Assembly: GCA_040437565.1 (NCBI GenBank)
Contig: JBDOQK010000061.1
Span: 62,001 to 126,000 of the forward strand
Direction of reading: 5' to 3'
DNA length: 64,000 nt
Origin: Albugo candida
Lineage: Eukaryota; Oomycota; Peronosporomycetes; Albuginales
The notes below the pieces were generated by a model. The model did not search any database, was not told where the DNA came from, and was given only the letters and a program-made list of their open reading frames with translations. The position numbers were made by a program, and so were the translations under genes. Positions 58,068 through 64,000 of the stretch are shown here, piece after piece; position 1 is the first letter of the stretch, and each line of letters starts with the position of its first letter.

Positions 58068-58195
58068 GACTTTATATTTTTTAGTATAAATGTACTGAAA
58101 TTCTCATCGAATACGTTTGTTACCAGCATTATCGAATGCCCAACGGGATGCTTTCTCGATGTGGGTGAATCGCGTCTTCTGCTTGTAGATTTGCG

Positions 58196-58672
58196 TCCTT
58201 TACAGACACTTTTGTAGCTACCATCGAGGAACATCTTTCTCAACGTCTTCCATCAGAATACCGTATCACAACAGATACAATCGATTATATCAATGAATGC
58301 GTTACTGGTAGGGAAAGCATTTGTTTTGTTTCCTTTGGCATGTAACTCACATTCTTGTGAGAATTTGTGAGAATTACGGCTGAAGAAGCGAATCGACTCG
58401 CTGAATTGGGTGCATCAAAGGAGCAATTTCGTGTGCAAGAGAGCCATTTGATTACAGCTGCGAACGTAATTATTACTTTATTCACATGTCGTTGTCACGC
58501 GATGAGTAATTTGCTTCTGCAGAACCTTGCGCTTCACACATTACTGCCGGACGTAGAATCGCAAAGACAAACAAATCGTCAAATCCAGGTACGTCCCATT
58601 CGAATCCTTGCAGTAATCGAATTAACAGATCGTCGTAGAATACGAAAAGAAAACGAGATAGAGCAAAAATGA
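58196..58672 (+). CDS. Small histone-fold-like protein (CENP-S/CENP-X/TAF type?)
   Basis: The spliced reading gives ASFTDTFVATIEEHLSQRLP, then ITTDTIDYINECVTEFVRIT, then AEEANRLAELGASKEQF and VQESHLITAAN, continuing with LALHTLLPDVESQ. The exon joins use GT-AG introns at about 58311-58355 and 58469-58520. The pattern of a helix, a long central helix with EFV...EAN...A, and a last helix after (R/K)V...HL resembles small histone-fold proteins such as CENP-X or TAF subunits. The first exon start is not resolved, because no in-frame ATG is seen close by. The 3' end is also uncertain: a spliced form would stop at 58659-58661, the unspliced form at 58670-58672. The function is not claimed. Confidence 0.4.
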
Positions 58673-58766
58673 GTGGCAGTGAAGAGCTTATCGTGGAACA
58701 GAAAAAACTTTTTGAATTGGCATCAAACAAGGCTAAATCGGAAGGATGGCAATAAATCTGATTGAA

Positions 58767-60311
58767 TCATTCAAACTCGGCAATCACACCACGATGGTCG
58801 GATGGGTATATAGCGTTCGTATTCACTTTGATTCCATTCAATGAAGGCTCGACAAAAGGGTCTTTTCCGACAAGCTTGATTTCTTTTGTGACGCCTTGAC
58901 CGCGGAATAAGATCAGATCAATTCGTTTGCATGGATCTTCGCTGGGAAATGTGAATTTCTCGGAGCGATCCACCACATTCTTTGATCGAGGAACGGGCTC
59001 ATCATGTATGTCCAACCAAGAATCACGTAGATTCGTTTTATGACCAAGAAGATCTGTCTTTCCTTGTAAGAATTGAATCTCTTCGGATTGAGGTTCCGCA
59101 TTCAAATCACCAAGCAAGAGTTGTGTGACGCCATTGCCCGTCTGCATGAAATTCCATATCTGGATGACAGATTGTTCGCGAGATGCTTTACTGAGAGAGA
59201 GGTGAGTCACATACACGTCGACTCTGCCCCAGTCTGGAACGTACACCACTGCATGAAGACAAATCCGTTGATGCTGATCATTCGGATCATTAGGATCTCT
59301 GTGAAGAAGTATGTAATCGGATGAAAGTATCGGATACCTCGAGAAAATTGCCAAGCCCTCTTCCACCCGTTTTAAAGGATCATTCCTGTCGATATAGTGC
59401 ATAGCTGCCTGATAGACATATTGGTAATTGGGTAATCTATTTGCAAGATGCTGGATTTGAGCGTGATCACCAGCGTGACCTAAACTTGCGTCGAATCGGA
59501 CTTCTTGAAATCCAATTATCGAGGCTTCACTCCGTTTCACAGCATCGGTCAAAGCGTCCATACGTCGGTTGTACTCCTCCCATCTACGGATCGTTTCATC
59601 TGATGGATTCGTGTTCCAAACATTATACGTCAATACTCTCAGTTTGCTGTTATTTGCTGCAAAAGGATCACTCGGCTCACACACAGAGTCAAAATCTCGT
59701 TCTGTATCATAAAATGTATGCTGAAACAAAGTATATACCATTTCTCGATCGAAATTTACTGCGAAGTGATGGGTACGTCTCGAATGTTCCTCCTCGAGCA
59801 CTATGTGAGCAATGTGCCCTACAATCACACGAGCCTCGAAAGAGCGATACTGAGAATGAGCGTCCATGTACGATAACAGGACAATCATTTCCGACGCGCC
59901 ATTGTCTCCAGTAAGAGCTAACGTATAAGTATTCGCTCGTACAATTTTACTATTTTCCCAATCGCACGGAATCAGAAGGTCAGTTTGTTTGAGGTACGAC
60001 AACGTTCTTTGAATGACAAAGTCGTCATTTGGACTTTTGACAGCTTTAGAACGATACAAGACGCTACCGTACAACAGTCCTTCGACTTTGGATTCCGACC
60101 CGCTCACAAAATGAATAGTATCGTGAAACAAATCGATTCCTACATGCTGGAAAGAGTGTACCTTCTGAACAGCACGATCAGGATGAGAAGAAATATACGT
60201 TCCAGTAAACACAGGTGTGGATATAAGAGGAGGCCAATACTCCCATCGCTGCAGCAAACAGGATCCGGGTGCAGCAACAGTCAATAGAGTAATAGTATGT
60301 GCCCACCGCAT
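58767..60311 (-). CDS. Secreted endonuclease/exonuclease/phosphatase-fold protein
   Basis: Single-exon gene of 514 residues from the ATG at 60311. It begins with a likely signal peptide (MRWAHTITLLTVAAPGSCLL). The N-terminal 220 residues are unrecognised. The C-terminal half is an EEP domain with all catalytic motifs: LRVLTYNVWNTN (Asn), IIGFQEVR (Glu), LLLGDLNAEP (Asp-x-Asn) and IYPSDHRGVIAEF (SDH). Members of this fold include neutral sphingomyelinases, DNases and phosphoinositide phosphatases; the substrate here cannot be told. The signal peptide suggests action in the secretory pathway or outside the cell. It is divergent from the expansin-like gene with 270 bases between start codons. 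Confidence 0.8.
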   Translation of the reverse strand: MRWAHTITLLTVAAPGSCLLQRWEYWPPLISTPVFTGTYISSHPDRAVQKVHSFQHVGIDLFHDTIHFVSGSESKVEGLLYGSVLYRSKAVKSPNDDFVIQRTLSYLKQTDLLIPCDWENSKIVRANTYTLALTGDNGASEMIVLLSYMDAHSQYRSFEARVIVGHIAHIVLEEEHSRRTHHFAVNFDREMVYTLFQHTFYDTERDFDSVCEPSDPFAANNSKLRVLTYNVWNTNPSDETIRRWEEYNRRMDALTDAVKRSEASIIGFQEVRFDASLGHAGDHAQIQHLANRLPNYQYVYQAAMHYIDRNDPLKRVEEGLAIFSRYPILSSDYILLHRDPNDPNDQHQRICLHAVVYVPDWGRVDVYVTHLSLSKASREQSVIQIWNFMQTGNGVTQLLLGDLNAEPQSEEIQFLQGKTDLLGHKTNLRDSWLDIHDEPVPRSKNVVDRSEKFTFPSEDPCKRIDLILFRGQGVTKEIKLVGKDPFVEPSLNGIKVNTNAIYPSDHRGVIAEFE

Positions 60312-60581
60312 GCTCCAAACACTTCGTTATGCGATTAGGGCCAATAACAGGGATAGAGCTCTTCTCTAGCCGACTTTTTTTCTGTGAGACTCGATGGTAA
60401 CGTAAAAACAGTCCAGAATCAAGCGCTCAGTCTGCACAATAAGTATGCAACACTTTTTCTTCATTAAGACTCGACCAATCAGATAGTAAATATCAAATTT
60501 TGCAACATTCGACTCTATTTTTGCCATTATACATCGTCATCTCGACTTGACTATTGAACACTGCAAGTTGGGAATAACACG
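60312..60581. promoter_or_regulatory. Divergent promoter of two extracytoplasmic-protein genes
   Basis: 270 bases between the start codons of the EEP-fold gene (minus) and the expansin-like gene (plus). No named element can be assigned. The arrangement allows co-regulation. Confidence 0.45.
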
Positions 60582-62543
60582 ATGAAAATTTCAAAGTATC
60601 AGTATGTTTGCTCTCTGCTGCTCTTAAGGTTTCATATCGCTAAGGCACGTGAGACAGCGAGTGCGCGCTCAGCGGCCATCACAGCATATCAAGTCGATTC
60701 ACCTGAATTTGGGTCCTGTCGGCTGAAAGGAATCAATTCTGCAAGTTCAAATTTCAAATTTTACGCTTCAATCAGCGCTGAGGGCAGTACATTGAATCAA
60801 GTGTGTGGTCGTTGTATTAAGATCTCGTGCATCGATTCAACGGACAAATTATGTAAATCGAAAAGCTCTGTGATTGCATATGTGTTGGATTTGTGTCGAG
60901 GCTGTAAAGCGGGCACCATGCAAACTTCTGCTGCAGTTATCTCAAGTTTAGGTGTATCGGCATCGACAAGCGCACAGGAGACTGTGAGCTACAAATTTGT
61001 CGCTTGTCCATCGAATTTCCTATCCGGTGATATAAAAGCATGTTTAATGGAAGGAGCATCAAGTTCGTATATTCCTTTGCAAGTCCTCAATTCAAAACAA
61101 ATCATTAAGGAGGCCACAATATCGAAAAGGAAAGCCACTTTGAGCAAGGATTCATTCTTATTCTCTGTCACTCCGGAGCAACAGCAAAGCAGCTCAGATG
61201 ACTGGTTCAAGAATGTGGATGTATCGTTGCTCGGTGAGAATGGAGAAAATCTAACCACTCGATTTTCTTTTAGTTCAAAGTCAGGTTGTGCAACTTCGAA
61301 CGTGCAATTCTCCGAAGATACTTTCACAGCTGAGGGAAGTGATAATACTTCAGGCGAATCAGAAGGCGAATCTCATGTTGGAGCAATTGTTGGTGCTGTA
61401 ATTGGATCGATTGTTGCACTGCTTGTAATTGCAGCAGTGATCGTTTTATTGAGACGAAGAAGAGGCACACGTTCGACAAAAGGAGATCAAGAACTGGGTG
61501 AAAGTACTGCTCAACATGTAGCTTCTCGTGTGATACCGACTCGAGGAACGACCGGAAGTTTAGACGACTCGGCGATCAATTCACCGCATGGTGGGATCTA
61601 TAGTCATGCGAGTACGCCTGGGGTGAGAGGAAATGCCATTCCAATACTCTCGCAATCTGGAAGTAGTCATTCTCGATATTTTCCAAACTCGAGTCAAGGT
61701 CCTGCCAAGTCACAGGACACAAATCATGAAGTCAACAATAAAACCTCCGATACACGTGAGCAAGAAATTGACAGAGACATTGTTCAAACCGATGAAAACG
61801 GAGGACAAACCTCAGCCGAGTCGAGTCCTGTAAGCCAATCTCAATTTCGACAGTCACTTTTCGATGCAAATCGATCCTATGACTCTATGGCATATCGTTC
61901 CTCCCATTTGTATGGTAGTAATTTATCTTCCCCTCGGCAATCTCTGAATATCGCTCATGAGCCAACGCAGACAGATCACGATATTCCATCGGAGATGCGC
62001 GATACTTACACTGAAAGTCGCTCCAGTTTCGATATCGACTTTGCTCGGGAAGAAGGATCGACTGAAGAACCACAAGACGATGATATTCTGGATATACAAG
62101 CAGCCGAAATAATTGCACATAATCAACCTGGAGCAACTCCACGCACTTTCGAACTGGAAGAAGATACAAATGTCACAACTATATCACCGAGAGATCGATC
62201 AGAATCTCCTGAACCCGGCAGCTTGAGTCAAAGTGAGCAACCGGAACCGTACGACTACAAAAGTCCTTCATTCAACTTTATCGATCCCCGTAATGACATT
62301 GTGACATCATCACAGCACACAAACCTCGGCCATGAAAACCACATTCAAAGTCCACCTGCCGCTCCATTCGACATGGTCCACGATGAGTCTCGTCAAAGTA
62401 TCGAACGACCGAGCGATTTGTCCAGATCACAAACCAACGCATTGAACAGCAGTGGTGGCTACCGACGTGAATCACTGAATTTACTCGGATACCCTTACGC
62501 AAAACGCAACACTTCACGTAAACAACATCCATTCTCTGGTTAA
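60582..62543 (+). CDS. Membrane-anchored expansin-like protein
   Basis: Single-exon gene of 653 residues from the ATG at 60582. A signal peptide (MKISKYQYVCSLLLLRFHIA) is followed by a double-psi beta-barrel region of expansin/RlpA type. This contains ITAYQVDSPEFGSCRL, CGRCIKISCIDSTDKLC, AYVLDLCRGCKAGTMQTS and KFVACPSNF; the paired Cys residues and the V-L-D-L-C-x-G-C motif (compare V-x-D-x-C-x-x-C) fit the family. A beta-rich domain follows, then one transmembrane helix (GAIVGAVIGSIVALLVIAAV) with a basic stop-transfer RRRRG. The last 230 residues form a Ser/Asp/Glu-rich cytoplasmic tail. Classical expansins loosen cell walls and are freely secreted, so a membrane anchor with a long tail is unusual and suggests a wall-facing surface protein. 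The stop is TAA at 62541-62543. Confidence 0.75.
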   Translation: MKISKYQYVCSLLLLRFHIAKARETASARSAAITAYQVDSPEFGSCRLKGINSASSNFKFYASISAEGSTLNQVCGRCIKISCIDSTDKLCKSKSSVIAYVLDLCRGCKAGTMQTSAAVISSLGVSASTSAQETVSYKFVACPSNFLSGDIKACLMEGASSSYIPLQVLNSKQIIKEATISKRKATLSKDSFLFSVTPEQQQSSSDDWFKNVDVSLLGENGENLTTRFSFSSKSGCATSNVQFSEDTFTAEGSDNTSGESEGESHVGAIVGAVIGSIVALLVIAAVIVLLRRRRGTRSTKGDQELGESTAQHVASRVIPTRGTTGSLDDSAINSPHGGIYSHASTPGVRGNAIPILSQSGSSHSRYFPNSSQGPAKSQDTNHEVNNKTSDTREQEIDRDIVQTDENGGQTSAESSPVSQSQFRQSLFDANRSYDSMAYRSSHLYGSNLSSPRQSLNIAHEPTQTDHDIPSEMRDTYTESRSSFDIDFAREEGSTEEPQDDDILDIQAAEIIAHNQPGATPRTFELEEDTNVTTISPRDRSESPEPGSLSQSEQPEPYDYKSPSFNFIDPRNDIVTSSQHTNLGHENHIQSPPAAPFDMVHDESRQSIERPSDLSRSQTNALNSSGGYRRESLNLLGYPYAKRNTSRKQHPFSG

Positions 62544-62804
62544 GTAATAGTGAGTTTTGTGTCTGACGAATAGCAAAATAGCTTGAGATGTGAGTGAGAA
62601 CTTTTTGATTCATATTATTTTGTTAATTAGTATGCTCAATCCATGTCGTCGTTTTGCTTGTTGTCAATCTGTGCACTGATTCTTTGAGTCTGAGCGGAGC
62701 CTTTTGCATGAGACAAAAGTGGCAGAGAGCTCTTCTTTTGAAATGTACGACATTTCTCATCAAAGTGATCCAATTGGTGGCGAGAAATTCGCGATATAAA
62801 GTGA

Positions 62805-64000
62805 ATGGATACTGTGACATACCTCGAGCCAAAGCTGATACCCGTGCAAAACTGCTTTGTAAATCTACCTCGATCCTTCCTTCCCACATACTTGTCCAGA
62901 ACAGAGAGTGTAAGCTGTATCATGTGACGGATGCATACCGCTTTGCAAAACGCTTGTAATTATCTCACAGAGTGGAACCAACGCTCTGATTGTGGAGATA
63001 TCTTGGGAAACGCTCGATGGATACGTTCAGACAGTGAATTGCGGATGGATTGGTGGTATCTCAGGATCCATTGAACATGTCGAAATTCCATGTGAATTTG
63101 CACATTGCATTGGTCTCACGCAAAGTCTGACGGAGATGTCCATTCCTCTTATTGGCGTTCGTCTCGCTGAGAACATCCCAGTGGCCAGACAGCTTGAGAT
63201 TGAGCCGAATTCTGCTGATGATTGGGAATTGATTCAGTTGCTAACGGATGAGATGGAAACTCAGATACTCCAACAAAATGCCGTCTTCAATGATCGTCAG
63301 ACTGTACCTATTTTCACATCTCGGAATCTCATCGTATTCATCAAGCCGATCTTGAACGAACACAAGTTGATTCTCCATCCGTTCTCTTAGCGACATGACT
63401 AACTGGTCTTATCTTCCGTAGCGAAAGTGTGCGAATAACAGCTGATACAGAACTGCATGTGATTCCGAAAATGAGAACGTCGGACGCTAACAGTGACATC
63501 CATTTTGAGACTTCACAACCTCTTTTGATTGAAGAATTCGGCGATGATGCTCTCGGTTCACTGGCGAATACTGGCACCATTTGTTATGTTCATCCCGATA
63601 CGTTTACACAGATTCATGGAGTCTTACCATCGAATCTTACACCTGAAACTGTTCTCAAGCTTCCCATTGTGGCTGTGTGGGATCCAACCAAAAGACGCAA
63701 GCAGTCAGGCTCAGAAGCACATGGGGTCAGCTCCAATCAATTAAGAGAAGCGTACGTCGACTTCCACCTCGTTCTGCTCATAAATCTGACACTTTTGCTT
63801 GCTAGTTTGGGTGTAGGCTTTTTGAAATGCACTACACATTTGTTACCGGGACGAATCCTCCTAAGCAACGTGCTTGCTACACACCTGTTCCAAGGATCTG
63901 TGCGGGATACTGTGCAGCTACGGCTATTGCGAATTCCACCACTCGTACCATCGTCAACGCGCGTCAACGTGACTATCGTTCCAAAAGATAGTTACCAAGA
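62805..64000 (+). CDS. PEX1: PEX1 AAA-ATPase, N-terminal part (runs off the window)
   Basis: PEX1 forms a hexamer with PEX6 and extracts the PEX5 receptor from the peroxisomal membrane. The ATG at 62805 gives MDTVTYLEPKLIPVQNCFVN followed by LPRSFLPTYLSRTESS. A 71-base intron leads to GTNALIVEISWETLDGY, then NCGWIGGISGS, EIPCEFAHCIGL and the hallmark LEIEPNSADDWELIQLLTDE, all part of the PEX1 double-psi-barrel N-domain. Exon 3, after an intron ending TTCCGTAG, encodes ESVRITADTELHVIPKMRTS and later HPDTFTQIHGVLPSNLTPET. A further intron with GTACGT and GCTAG ends is followed by GVGFLKCTTHLLPG. The AAA modules lie beyond the window edge. An intron donor near 63378 (GTTCTC) is weak. Confidence 0.85.

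Overview
The window looks like a gene-dense eukaryotic chromosome segment, most likely from an oomycete (a white-rust, Albugo-like species is a guess). The reasons are: short GT-AG introns of about 40-60 bases, often with a CTAAC or CTGAC branch motif; intergenic gaps of only 30-300 bases; flagellar, peroxisomal and mitochondrial genes side by side; and decayed Ty1/copia elements between the gene blocks. No bacterial-style operon, rRNA or CRISPR array is visible. The sequence is a draft scaffold with seventeen 100-N gaps. Many gaps are flanked by the same sequence on both sides, so apparent exon duplications in several genes are assembly artefacts.

Layout: 1-0.95 kb is the C-terminal end of an ELMO-domain protein. 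0.96-9.4 kb is repeat-rich. It holds an inverted triplication, a decayed copy of an unknown gene family, a small LTR element whose second LTR is split by a DNA transposon, a 40-base tandem repeat, and the better copy of the unknown gene. 9.6-14.3 kb holds mitochondrial ribosomal protein bL19m, SRP72 and an EAPP-type zinc protein. 14.5-24.2 kb is a transposon-dominated valley with Copia remains, a tRNA-derived SINE and a dispersed unknown repeat-gene carrying an array of CRE-like palindromes.

24.2-45.5 kb is a compact gene block: a WW-domain/HsdR-type helicase fusion, an ATP6AP2-like membrane protein, EXO1, TIM50, a B-box/zinc-knuckle/PH-like protein kinase, a DCAF4-like WD40 protein, CFAP36, CUL4, a BAF60/SMARCD SWIB protein and PEX13. 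45.5-55.9 kb is a second transposon valley. Here a near full-length Copia fossil with perfect 5-base target duplications sits inside the second copy of the dispersed repeat-gene. 55.9-64 kb returns to genes: UTP4, a small histone-fold-like protein, a secreted endonuclease/exonuclease/phosphatase-fold protein, a membrane-anchored expansin-like protein, and the N-terminal part of PEX1, which runs off the window.

Functional links: PEX13 and PEX1 both serve peroxisomal matrix import. CUL4 and a DCAF4-like protein belong to the same class of ubiquitin ligase. TIM50 and bL19m are mitochondrial. The two genes at 58.8-62.5 kb encode predicted extracytoplasmic proteins and share a 270-base divergent promoter. 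The most unusual gene is the intron-containing WW/HsdR helicase fusion at 24.2-26.7 kb.
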